Source: CBCXVS01 sp965178525
Lineage (GTDB): Bacteria > Tectomicrobia > Entotheonellia > Entotheonellales > Entotheonellaceae
Length of the DNA stretch: 20,752 bases
NCBI GenBank assembly: GCA_965178525.1
Contig: CBCXVS010000122.1
Location: 1 to 20,752 of the forward strand
Reading direction: 5' to 3'
The position numbers and the translations under genes were made by a program. Of this stretch, positions 7,282-15,012 are shown piece by piece. Positions within the stretch are counted from its first letter, which is position 1. Every line of letters starts with the position of its first letter. The notes under the pieces are model-generated. The model had not been told where the DNA came from, did no database searches, and worked only from the letters and a program-made list of their open reading frames with translations.

Positions 7282-8643
7282 ATGGTGCAAGAACTTCAAC
7301 TCGATGGACTCGTCGGACCCACCCACCATTTTGGGGGATTGAGTTTCGGCAACCAAGCCAGCATGACATATGCCGGCTGGCATAGCCGGCCCCGCCAGGC
7401 GGCGTTGCAAGGACTAGCAAAAATGCGCCAAGTGCTGGAGCTGGGTGTGCCGCAAGCTGTGCTCCCGCCATTAGAGCGGCCGGATTTGGTTTTCCTCCGC
7501 CAGGCCGGTTGCCGTGGTAGTGACGCCGCCGTGCTGCGCCAGGCCGCCCAACACGAGCCCTATTTGCTCCGTCTCGCCATGAGTAGCGCCTTTATGTGGG
7601 CCGCCAATGCCGCCACCGTCATTCCGAGCCAGGATAGTATCGATCAACGCTGCCATGTGGTGGTTGCCAACCTCGTTGCCACACCGCATCGTACGCTCGA
7701 AGGGCCAGTACGGACGGCCATGTTACGCGTCCTATTCCCTGATCCGAGCTTGATTGTGGTGCATGATCCATTGCCGGTCAACCCGGCATTAAGCGACGAA
7801 GGAGCGGCAAATCACTGGCGCTTGACACCCCACCCCGCCACTGGTGGGTGGCATCTCTTTGTTTATGGCCGCGCTGCGGATGCGCCTCGAGAGACTTTGC
7901 CACAGATGTTTCCGGCGCGTCAGAGCCGTGAAGCCAGTCAGGCCGTGGCCCGCACCGGACGCTTGCCAGCCGAGCGGGCGCTCTTTGTGCAGCAGCAGCC
8001 ACGTGCGATCGATGCCGGTGCCTTCCATAACGATGTGGTTATGGTAGGGGATTGCCATCACCTCTTGATCCACGAAGACGGTTTGGCGCAACAAGAGGAC
8101 GTATTACAAACGCTGCAACAGCGCGTGCCCAGCCTCCGTGTCTACCAGGTGCCACGGCGTGATCTGACGCTGGAGCAGGCCGTCAAAAGCTATTTATTCA
8201 ACAGTCAACTCTTACAGACCGCCCAGGGATGTGTGCTCCTGGCTCCCGTGGAGAGCAGCAGTGGTCCGGCCTTTCATATCACCCAACGCTTGCTAGACAG
8301 TGGCTTTGTCGAGCAGGTCTTGTTCCAAGATCTGGGCCAGAGTATGGCCGGAGGCGGAGGACCGGCCTGTCTGCGGCTGCGGCTGCCACTGACCGCACGC
8401 GAACTCCAGAGTCTCACGCCCGGTGTGCGGATGCAGGAGACCATATTGCGGCAACTCGAGGCCTGGGTCGAACAGCACTATCGGGAGCAGCTCGAACCGG
8501 CAGATCTGGCCGATCCACAGCTCATGCGCGAGAGTCAAGAGGCCTTAGACGCGCTCACGCAGCTCCTTGATCTGGGTTCTCTCTATCTCTTTCAGCGAGG
8601 ACATCATGAGCCAACCACAGCAGGCCCATACCGCGACGTATGA
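7282..8643 (+). CDS. astB: N-succinylarginine dihydrolase AstB
   Basis: AstB converts N2-succinylarginine to N2-succinylornithine, releasing ammonia and CO2, the second step of the arginine succinyltransferase (AST) pathway. The 453-residue protein (E. coli about 447) matches AstB throughout: LDGLVGPTHHFGGLSFGN at the N-terminus, SSAFMWAANAATVIPS, SDEGAANH, FPARQSREASQAVAR, IDAGAFHNDVV, SMAGGGGPACLRLR and ADLADPQLMRESQEALD near the end. The catalytic triad of the guanidine-modifying fold corresponds to Glu173, His249 and Cys363, all present. The ATG at 7282 follows AGGAGGA; an upstream in-frame ATG at 7183 lacks such a site and adds non-homologous sequence. astA overlaps its 3' end by 38 bases. 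No astC, astD or astE lies nearby. Confidence 0.96.
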   Translation: MVQELQLDGLVGPTHHFGGLSFGNQASMTYAGWHSRPRQAALQGLAKMRQVLELGVPQAVLPPLERPDLVFLRQAGCRGSDAAVLRQAAQHEPYLLRLAMSSAFMWAANAATVIPSQDSIDQRCHVVVANLVATPHRTLEGPVRTAMLRVLFPDPSLIVVHDPLPVNPALSDEGAANHWRLTPHPATGGWHLFVYGRAADAPRETLPQMFPARQSREASQAVARTGRLPAERALFVQQQPRAIDAGAFHNDVVMVGDCHHLLIHEDGLAQQEDVLQTLQQRVPSLRVYQVPRRDLTLEQAVKSYLFNSQLLQTAQGCVLLAPVESSSGPAFHITQRLLDSGFVEQVLFQDLGQSMAGGGGPACLRLRLPLTARELQSLTPGVRMQETILRQLEAWVEQHYREQLEPADLADPQLMRESQEALDALTQLLDLGSLYLFQRGHHEPTTAGPYRDV

Positions 8644-9670
8644 TGCCACGACACCTCTGGTCGTGCGTCCGGTACAACCCGACGACGCCGAGGATCTGGT
8701 GGAACTTGCCAGCTTGCTTGATACGGTGAATCTCCCACGTGATCCGGAGGTCATCGCTTCCATCATCGCCACGAGTGGCGCCAGTTTTTCCGGCCTGGCA
8801 ACGACCCCAAGCTACCCATCCGCAACCGCGTGTACCTATACATTGGTTGCAGCTCAGGCGGCAGGCATTCTGGGGACGGCTTCGCTCCTCTCGCATCACG
8901 GTACGCCTGACGATCCGCATTATTATTTGCGCGTTGTCGAGCAGACCTTCCACAGCACGCAACTGGATACCCATCGGATGCGCCGCCTGCTCCGGCTCGA
9001 GTCTGACGAAGAACCCTGGACCGAATTCGGTGGCCTCATCGTCCATCCCAATGCCCGTGGCCAGGGTGTGGGCAAATTGCTTCTAGCAGCCCGGGTGTTG
9101 CTCGTGGCCATGCATGGCGCCTACTTTTGCACGCGTTTACTGACCGAGCTATTACCACCGCACCGTGACGATGGGGGCAATGCGTTTTGGGATGCGCTAG
9201 GCGGACCGTTAACCGGACTGAATTTTTATCGCGCCGATTTGCTGTGCCGGTCTGATAAAGAGTTCATCGGGGCCTTGTTTCCACAGCATGAAATCGTGCT
9301 CGAACTGCTGCCACCAGAGGCGCAGCATGTCGTGGGAGAGGTGGGGCCAGCCACCGTCCCGGCGCGCCAGCTGTTCCAGCGGGTGGGCTTTCACGATCTC
9401 CATACCGTCGATCCCTTCGACGGCGGCCCGCACTATGGTGCGGCCCTGGAGGAGGTACAGCCGCTGCAGCGCAGCCGACAGCTCGTCTGTCTGGATTTGC
9501 CGCCCACTGCAGCTGGCAGCCGTCTCCTGCTTGGCAATCCGCAATCCCATCGCTTTTGCGCCGCCACCTGCCAAGTCCAGGGCCATGGGCTACGCTTGGA
9601 CGCCGCGACGATGCAACGGCTTGACTTGCAAGCTGGCGATCCCGTCTGGATCATGCCACTCGATTGGTAG
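8606..9670 (+). CDS. astA: Arginine N-succinyltransferase AstA
   Basis: AstA transfers succinate from succinyl-CoA to the alpha-amino group of arginine, the entry step of the AST pathway. The 354-residue product (E. coli about 344) begins with VVRPVQPDDAEDLVELAS, the usual AstA N-terminus. It contains the acyl-CoA-binding segment EFGGLIVHPNARGQGVGKLL, then FWDALGGPLTGLNFYRAD, EAQHVVGEVGPATVPARQL and DPFDGGPHYGA. The ATG at 8606 follows GCGAGG. An earlier in-frame ATG at 8567 lies deeper inside astB and adds a segment not typical of the family. It overlaps astB by 38 bases, so the two are co-translated. The order astB-astA differs from the enterobacterial astCADBE order. The monomeric AstA type is seen, with no AruF/AruG pair. 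Confidence 0.94.
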   Translation: MSQPQQAHTATYDATTPLVVRPVQPDDAEDLVELASLLDTVNLPRDPEVIASIIATSGASFSGLATTPSYPSATACTYTLVAAQAAGILGTASLLSHHGTPDDPHYYLRVVEQTFHSTQLDTHRMRRLLRLESDEEPWTEFGGLIVHPNARGQGVGKLLLAARVLLVAMHGAYFCTRLLTELLPPHRDDGGNAFWDALGGPLTGLNFYRADLLCRSDKEFIGALFPQHEIVLELLPPEAQHVVGEVGPATVPARQLFQRVGFHDLHTVDPFDGGPHYGAALEEVQPLQRSRQLVCLDLPPTAAGSRLLLGNPQSHRFCAATCQVQGHGLRLDAATMQRLDLQAGDPVWIMPLDW

Positions 9671-9685
9671 CCTTGCAGCCGCGCG

Positions 9686-10482
9686 CTACAGCGGGGCTCG
9701 GTTCAAACTGCCACCGTCCGGATGCAGAATACTTCCGGTGTAAAAGCCGGACTCATCAGACGCCAAAAACAGGGCGGTATTGGCCACATCAAGCGGTTGT
9801 CCAACACGGCCCAAAGGCGCTTCCCGCCCTCGCGCTTCCACACCTTCGGGACCGTCAAAAAACGATACGTCATGGGTGATTCAATCAAACCGGGGCCGAT
9901 CGCATTGACCCGAATGCCGTACGGGGCAAGTTCCAACGCCAAGCCACGGGTGAGCATCCACACGCCGATTTTGGTCACCGAGTAGGTCGTCATTCCGGGG
10001 CTCGTCCGCCGGGCCGCGGCCGACGCCAAGTTGATGATGGAACCACGAATATCTGACTGGATCATGCGCTGGGCTACGGCGCGATTGCATAACATTACCC
10101 CCGTCAGGTTCACGTCCAGCAAACGCTGCCAGGCCGCCGTGGGCAACTCCAGCAGAGGAGGACGTAAGTCCCCACGCGGATCGTGCGACAGTCCTGCTGC
10201 GGCCACAAGGACATCAATACGCCCGAACTCGGCCACCGCCGCATCGGCCATTTCCTCGACCTGGGCTTCTTCGGTGACATCGATGGCCACGATTTGGGCC
10301 CGCTGTCCCAGCGACCGGACGCGCGCCATCGTTTCCTCGGCTCCTGCAGACTGCGCTGGGAGGTCCGCGATGACCACGTGCGCACCTTCCTCGGCAAAGC
10401 GGGTGGCGGTCGCCTGGCCAATTCCGGATGCCCCTCCTGTAATCACGGCCACACGGTCCTGTAATCGGCCTGCGGCAGCCAT
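9686..10482 (-). pseudogene. Short-chain dehydrogenase/reductase, copy 1 (frameshifted)
   Basis: This classical SDR starts at the ATG at 10482 after AGGAGGG. The Rossmann dinucleotide motif TGGASGIG (residues 15-22), the VAAAG strand, the INLASAA serine region and the YSVTK catalytic pair are intact. So are the ELAPYGIRVNAIGPGLIESPM segment and everything up to about residue 207. At a run of six A on the plus strand (9857-9862; T on the coding strand) one base is missing. As it stands, the frame runs on to a stop at 9703 with an unrelated C-terminus. Restoring one base gives APLGRVGQPLDVANTALFL and YTGSILHPDGGS, ending at 9686 with 265 residues and matching copy 2. It follows the DUF5658 gene by 13 bases. 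Substrate unknown. Confidence 0.85.
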
Positions 10483-10495
10483 GGCGTCCCTCCTT

Positions 10496-10981
10496 TTATA
10501 GTATGAACTGCCAAACAAGGATGATATGGTACGCAAGCAGCAAAGCATACACGCCTGCCAACCCATGTAGGGCTGTCCAGGCAAGCGGAAATTGCTGGTG
10601 CACAGCCAGCAGCCAGCCTCCTGCGGCCGTGACCGTCATCTTCACCCATATGAATGGCGTGTAACCATGCGTCAACGCCCATGCCATGATGAGATTCGCT
10701 TCTTGGCCACCCCGTTGTAGATGTAGGATCGTCAACACGGCGTCTAGGGCCGAACAGATGAGGACGAGGAAAGCCAGACCCACGATGCGCGGCGCCAGGC
10801 AATCAACATAGGTATGGCGCCCTTCACGAGCCCTGCGGAAGCCCTGACGGCGTCCCAGGAATCGCAGGGCATGGCCGAGCGACGTAGGTCGCTGGCGCCG
10901 GTCGGCAAGCTGGCGCCGGTCAGGGAAATGTATCGCTACCGAAGCCCCCACATATACCCCTTTAAAGTGCCTGGGCATCAT
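10496..10981 (-). CDS. DUF5658-like membrane protein
   Basis: This protein of up to 161 residues has a basic N-terminal half (DRRQLADRRQRPTS, then RFLGRRQGFRRAREGR) and a membrane half with about three helices: GLAFLVLICSALDAVLTIL, IWVKMTVTAAGGWLLAV and LAGVYALLLAYHIILVW. The pattern SALDAVLTILHL, EANLIMAWAL and FIWVKMT is typical of DUF5658 proteins, whose function is unknown. The start is uncertain. Two adjacent ATG (10981, 10978) have no clear ribosome binding site, whereas a GTG at 10951 is preceded by AAAGGGG at good spacing and would give 151 residues. It is followed by SDR copy 1 and is probably co-transcribed with it. Confidence 0.75.
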   Translation of the reverse strand: MMPRHFKGVYVGASVAIHFPDRRQLADRRQRPTSLGHALRFLGRRQGFRRAREGRHTYVDCLAPRIVGLAFLVLICSALDAVLTILHLQRGGQEANLIMAWALTHGYTPFIWVKMTVTAAGGWLLAVHQQFPLAWTALHGLAGVYALLLAYHIILVWQFIL

Positions 10982-11166
10982 TATCTTTATATATTTTTCC
11001 AGGGGAAAGATATAAATTTGATTTTGCCTCAGTCCTTACCCGCATTGGAAATAGACGACAACGGACATATGGTCATGTGACGGAGCAGGAGTGTAGCATA
11101 AAAACACCTGAGCTGCTCGATATTTACATCGCGTTAGCCAGACCCTCTTGCGCCGTAGAATGGGTC

Positions 11167-12003
11167 TTACTTTTGGATTTCGTTCCGCGCCTGTTGGTGC
11201 TCAGTCTTTTGGTGATCCGACAGGGTGGAGCGCAGACGTACAAAGCTCGCATCCAGCCTGAGGAACGCCTCGGGCTGGATGCTAAACTGGCCCCGGAGGG
11301 GGCGATCCATAGCGACGATGAGCGAGATCATCAAGCCAAACAAAACCGCCATGGCCCCTATCAGTGTCAGATGTGCTCTGAGACGATGGACCGGGAAGAA
11401 ACAGAAAAAACCGAGTGTGATAATGCCACCGGCCACAATAGTCATCCACGTCACTTGATTGAGACCCTGAGTTCCGCGGTGCAAGCGCTGCCGCCGTGCA
11501 TCCAGTACGCGATCGAGATCGCTGAGGATCTGCGGATACAGCCGTTGCTCTTGTGCGGTAGCAGGATGAAAATCTAGGATGGCACGGGCAAAGCGGTCAA
11601 TACGCTGCCACGTCTCGTCGCTTCGCCCGCCTCGTTGCACAACAGGCCACTCTTCAAAGATGACTTGACGCACATAATCACGCACGGCCGATTGAAAGCG
11701 TTCACGCTCGGGTTGTGCGAGACTGTGCAAGTTGCGATATAGATCGCCCGTGGCACTCGCTTCTTCCACGACGGCATTCTCGACTTCGTGATATTCTCCC
11801 TGGATATCCGCGATGATCAAGGCCAGCATAATGGCATACACGGTGCCGACGAAAGCATGGATGGCGGAAGCCGTGTCAAAGTTTTCTGCATTGAGTCTCC
11901 AGTTTTGCCAGCGGGCGATGCATGTCCCGCCTATGCATAAGGCGATACTGAAACCAATCAAGATGAGGTACAGCAGCCATAGCGGCAGATTATATAACGA
12001 CAT
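11167..12003 (-). CDS. DUF4239 family membrane protein
   Basis: This 278-residue protein has two hydrophobic helices near the N-terminus (LPLWLLYLILIGFSIALCIGG and AFVGTVYAIMLALIIADI). A hydrophilic, largely helical middle follows, with VENAVVEEASATGDLYRNL and DYVRQVIFEEWP. Two more helices lie near the C-terminus (MTIVAGGIITLGFFCFFPV and LIGAMAVLFGLMISLIVAMD). The GTVYAIMLALI and RPLRGQFSIQPEAF segments match the bestrophin-like DUF4239 family. The ATG at 12003 is chosen because the first helix follows directly; an upstream GTG at 12054 has no clear ribosome binding site. It stands alone between two operons. The role is unknown; a channel-like function is suggested only by remote family similarity. 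Confidence 0.8.
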   Translation of the reverse strand: MSLYNLPLWLLYLILIGFSIALCIGGTCIARWQNWRLNAENFDTASAIHAFVGTVYAIMLALIIADIQGEYHEVENAVVEEASATGDLYRNLHSLAQPERERFQSAVRDYVRQVIFEEWPVVQRGGRSDETWQRIDRFARAILDFHPATAQEQRLYPQILSDLDRVLDARRQRLHRGTQGLNQVTWMTIVAGGIITLGFFCFFPVHRLRAHLTLIGAMAVLFGLMISLIVAMDRPLRGQFSIQPEAFLRLDASFVRLRSTLSDHQKTEHQQARNEIQK

Positions 12004-12141
12004 GATGATTTCCAGTTCGCCAGCATGGCGTCGTTCGTCGCAGCGCATCAACACGAACTGAGCATTTCGTATCGCGCCACGTCAAAAGCGGCACCATCTG
12101 CCACACCTCTTCATACGGCTTGCGATAGGGTTATCTGCATG

Positions 12142-12168
12142 GCGGTGCGCCGCACTTCGGCGCACCGC
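12142..12168. terminator. Strong GC-rich hairpin after the PPOX gene
   Basis: GCGGTGCGCCG (12142-12152) and CGGCGCACCGC (12158-12168) are perfect 11-bp arms around a 5-base loop. It lies 27 bases past the stop of the minus-strand PPOX gene, at the end of the four-gene operon. No T tract follows on either strand, so it may be a transcript-stabilising or non-canonical terminator hairpin. Confidence 0.5.
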
Positions 12169-12194
12169 ATCGTCACTGGCGGCGACTTCACCAC

Positions 12195-12617
12195 CTAACG
12201 CAGCAGGCCGTAGACACGTTTGGGCTGCACCAGTACAATCACCGCCTCCTGCGTGACCATGGCCCGATCGTATTCATCCCAGTCCGGATGATCTTTATCC
12301 CCGCAAGCCCGGTAGACGTCGCGGAACATTTGCCGCAACGCCTCTGCCTCGGTGTTGCTCGGATCGAACAGTTGCGCCTCACCTTCAACGGTCACCCAAC
12401 CCCGCCAGTCGTTCGACACCGATAACACCGTGCAACGCGGATCGCGGCGTAAATTGCGGACCTTAGCCGACTTGCCATACACGCAGACGAACGCCGCTTT
12501 CCCCTGAAATGCCCCACAGACGACAATACTGGCATGGGCCGAGCCATCGCGCTGGTGCGTCGTGATCACACCCCAGTGGTTCCGCTCCATAAACGGCCGA
12601 GCATCTTCAAATTCCAT
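12195..12617 (-). CDS. Pyridoxamine 5'-phosphate oxidase-fold flavoprotein
   Basis: This 140-residue protein has the split beta-barrel pattern of the PPOX family. The N-terminal strand NHWGVITTHQRDGSAHASIV is followed by AAFVCVYGKSAKVRNLRRDPR, the typical flavin (FMN or F420) phosphate-binding strand-helix. WVTVEGEAQLF and a C-terminal VIVLVQPKRVYGL follow. The ATG at 12617 follows AAGGAGAGG. Family members bind FMN, F420 or haem and include reductases; which cofactor is used here cannot be read from the sequence. It is the last gene of the hydrolase-unknown-SDR-PPOX operon, which suggests redox chemistry on a small molecule together with the SDR. The family is secure, the specific reaction unknown. 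Confidence 0.85.
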   Translation of the reverse strand: MEFEDARPFMERNHWGVITTHQRDGSAHASIVVCGAFQGKAAFVCVYGKSAKVRNLRRDPRCTVLSVSNDWRGWVTVEGEAQLFDPSNTEAEALRQMFRDVYRACGDKDHPDWDEYDRAMVTQEAVIVLVQPKRVYGLLR

Positions 12618-12709
12618 TGTGACCTCTCCTTTTCATCTCTCAGGTCGTCTTTCCGCCTCATCTATATCGTGCTAACATATCGCAGCTTCCTTGCTTCCGC
12701 CATGTTTTC

Positions 12710-13509
12710 TTACTGGATTGCTTGGAGCAGGCTGCCGCCATCTGGGTGGAGAATGCTACCCGTGTAGAAACTCGATTCGTCAGACGCGAGGAATAACGCC
12801 GTATTGGCAATATCGATCGGCTGTCCGGCACGCCCGAGAGGCATGGTGCTGCCCCGTTGGGCGATGTTGTCCGAACTGCCGTACAAGCGCTGCGTCATGG
12901 GCGACTCCACGATACCTGGCCCGATGGCGTTGACGCGAATGCCGTAAGACGCGAGTTCCGCCGCCAAGCCCCGCGTCAGCATCCACACCCCGGCTTTGGT
13001 CACGGAATACGTGACCCCCCAGGCCGTGTGCGCCGCGCCGCCCCGGAGGCCAGATTAATGATCGACCCACGGATGTTGGCATCGATCATCTGCCGCGCCA
13101 CGGCCCGATTGCAAAACATGACCCCGGTCAAATTGACGTCGAGAAGCCGTTGCCACGATGCCATCGGAAGTTCCAGGATGGGGGGGCGGGTCGCCGTGCT
13201 CGGATCTTGCTCGATACCAGCTGCCGCCACCAGGATGTCGATACGGCCAAATGCCGCCATCGCGGCCTCTGCCATTTCCCCGACTTGTTCTTCTTGGGTC
13301 ACATCGATGGCGACCACCTGAGCGCGCCGTCCCAGCGCCTGAACCCGTCCGACGGTCTCTTCCGAACCGGCAGATTGGGCCGGCAGATCCGCAATGACGA
13401 CATGTGCGCCCTCCTCCGCAAACCGCACCGCCGTCGCCTGTCCAATGCCCGATGCCGCCCCCGTAATCACCGCGACGCGGTCTTGTAAACGTCCGTCCGT
13501 TGTTGCCAC
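12710..13509 (-). pseudogene. Short-chain dehydrogenase/reductase, copy 2 (frameshifted)
   Basis: This SDR is a close paralogue of copy 1. The N-terminal frame (13509-13000) has TGAASGIG, VAAAG and SIINLASGAARRT. The C-terminal frame (13003-12710) has the end of the YSVTK motif, LASYGIRVNAIGPGIVESPM, GRAGQPIDIANTALFLASDE and YTGSILHPDGGS. The frames change at a run of six C on the plus strand (13015-13020). Adding one base gives PGGVTYSVTK, residue for residue the same length as copy 1, and a 266-residue protein. As written, the frame stops before the catalytic Tyr-Lys. The GTG start at 13509 follows GGAGGAG. It lies between an unknown gene and the PPOX gene in the same operon. Dinucleotide-dependent oxidoreductase; substrate unknown. 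Confidence 0.85.
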
Positions 13510-13525
13510 CCTCTCTCCTCCATCG

Positions 13526-13954
13526 TCACGATTCTACCGGTTCGATCAACTGGATGGTTGTCCCGTACTTCCGTACAAACGCGTCGTACTGGGCGATGTT
13601 TGCCGGGATCTCGGCCTTGCCCTTGGACCAGTCATAGAAGCTTGGGAAATACCAAATTAGCATCGGTTCGTCCACCGGCTCCAGTGTTCCGTAAAACGCC
13701 AAATGCGGGGAATGGCCTTCTTCTCGGTCAATCGTGGCCAAATGCAGGGTGCGCCATTTCAAATGCAGATGACTCCGCGATTCCGGGCTACGTGGCTTGG
13801 TGGTATGATAAATCGTCAGCCAGTCCTTGGCGAGACTCGGATAGAAATCCGTGCCCCGCAGTTCCATTGACCCGTGCGGGTTTTGCAGGATAAAGGCGCT
13901 GTCCATCCGGAGCAGCACCTCGATGAGGTCCTTGAAGGTCATGGTTGTAACCAT
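13526..13954 (-). CDS. Unknown conserved-looking protein in hydrolase/SDR/PPOX operon
   Basis: This 142-residue protein is not recognised. It begins MVTTMTFKDLIEVLLRMD and is rich in aromatic residues and histidine (SHLHLKWRTLHLA, SPHLAFYG, MLIWYFPSFYDWSKG). It has no signal peptide or membrane helix and appears to be a small soluble alpha/beta protein. The spacing of the HLHLKW and HLAFYG strands suggests a beta sheet lined with histidines, which might bind a haem or metal, but this is speculation. The ATG at 13954 follows GGAAGG and overlaps the end of the hydrolase gene by 16 bases. The gap to the SDR is also only 16 bases, so it is a true operon member. Confidence 0.75.
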   Translation of the reverse strand: MVTTMTFKDLIEVLLRMDSAFILQNPHGSMELRGTDFYPSLAKDWLTIYHTTKPRSPESRSHLHLKWRTLHLATIDREEGHSPHLAFYGTLEPVDEPMLIWYFPSFYDWSKGKAEIPANIAQYDAFVRKYGTTIQLIEPVES

Positions 13955-14871
13955 GTATTTCCTTCCGTGTTATTGCTGGTTGTTTCCACCTGCGCCAGCG
14001 GCGCCATACACGTCAGGAGGTGTGCACGCAGGGCGGCGAAGGTGATCGCGCCGGTAATATGACCCCGTGCAATCGTCACGACTGGGACACCACAGGCCGT
14101 ATAACAGGCGCGGTGATGATCATACCGCATATCGAGATCATACTGGGCCAGAAGCGGCAAGACGTGGCGCGTGTCGCTCGCCTGAAAAGCCTGGCGAAAA
14201 TCGAGCAGCGAGCGGATATGGTCGGCTTGGGCGAGGGCTTCAGCAGGGGCGAGAAAACGCCGGAAATGCGTGGATAGCATCGCATCTGCGATATCGGGTC
14301 CGGCTAACAGCGGGACATAGCGGTCCGCTGTGCTAAAGTTCAGGTGATGCATCAGAGCCAGAAACCCGCCAAGACTGGTGCCAGCCACGACACTGTGCTG
14401 AGCGCCATGTGCGGCGAGCAACTGCCTCACGGCCTCGATCAGTTTGATGGAGACGGCACACATGGCCACAAAATTGCTCAGGGTGACCAGTCCGGAGAAC
14501 ACGGTAAGCCAGGAGCGGTGGAATGGCGCGCGCACGGCCACCAAGTGCGCGTTGATCGGATGCCGCGCCGGGAAAATGCCCCGAAAACTTTTGTCGTAGG
14601 GCATTTCAGCAATCCCATGATGATACACGAGCACAGGCAGCTCGGGCCGTGGCCCTAGTCGTATCCGATAGCCGACCTCCAATGCGCCCACCAGCGTCTG
14701 CGCGGTGAGACGGTACCGGCGTTGGGTGGTGAGCGGAGGCAGGTCGAACTGCACCGCTGCCAGGTGTTCCTGCAAGGTAGGCGAACTTGTTCCCTGCCGG
14801 AAAGCCCGCGGCTTGAAGAGGTTGATCAAAGCAACGTGGAGGCGGTCGATACTTTCGTGAAACCAGCGCAT
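13939..14871 (-). CDS. Alpha/beta-hydrolase family protein
   Basis: This 310-residue protein shows an alpha/beta-hydrolase layout: an oxyanion-type HHG motif (LPVLVYHHGIAEMP, about residues 79-91) and a nucleophile elbow GTSLGG with Ser166 in HSVVAGTSLGGFLALMHH. A late VVTIARGHITGAI segment could carry the catalytic His. No signal peptide is clear. The start at 14871 (MRWFHES) follows AGGAG; an upstream extension to 14928 is not preferred. Substrate unknown; esterase or lipase-like activity is the default expectation for the family. It is the first gene of the operon with the unknown protein, SDR copy 2 and the PPOX protein. Confidence 0.8.
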   Translation of the reverse strand: MRWFHESIDRLHVALINLFKPRAFRQGTSSPTLQEHLAAVQFDLPPLTTQRRYRLTAQTLVGALEVGYRIRLGPRPELPVLVYHHGIAEMPYDKSFRGIFPARHPINAHLVAVRAPFHRSWLTVFSGLVTLSNFVAMCAVSIKLIEAVRQLLAAHGAQHSVVAGTSLGGFLALMHHLNFSTADRYVPLLAGPDIADAMLSTHFRRFLAPAEALAQADHIRSLLDFRQAFQASDTRHVLPLLAQYDLDMRYDHHRACYTACGVPVVTIARGHITGAITFAALRAHLLTCMAPLAQVETTSNNTEGNTWLQP

Positions 14872-14938
14872 TGAGGATTCTCCTGAGAGCATCAGGGTGA
14901 TTGTCGCAAAGCTTGGCAGGGCATGCAAGTCTCTTTAT

Positions 14939-14967
14939 TTTACGCCCTTGTCTGACTCGTGTATAGT
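14939..14967 (+). promoter_or_regulatory. Candidate sigma70 promoter of the HAD phosphatase gene
   Basis: TTTACG (14939-14944) and TATAGT (14962-14967) are 17 bases apart in an AT-rich stretch, 45 bases before the ATG at 15013. The region is divergent: the alpha/beta-hydrolase operon starts at 14871 in the other direction. Confidence 0.5.
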
Positions 14968-15012
14968 ATTAAGTAAACGATACCCTTTGGCTTATCGCAA
15001 ACGTGACGAGGC

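Noticed and set aside
8567..8605. Upstream in-frame ATG for astA
   Set aside because: It lies deep within astB and adds residues not typical of AstA, while the ATG at 8606 has a suitable ribosome binding site.
10814..11080. Plus-strand 88-codon frame opposite the DUF5658 start
   Set aside because: It is antisense to the basic N-terminus of the DUF5658 protein and lacks a ribosome binding site or motif.
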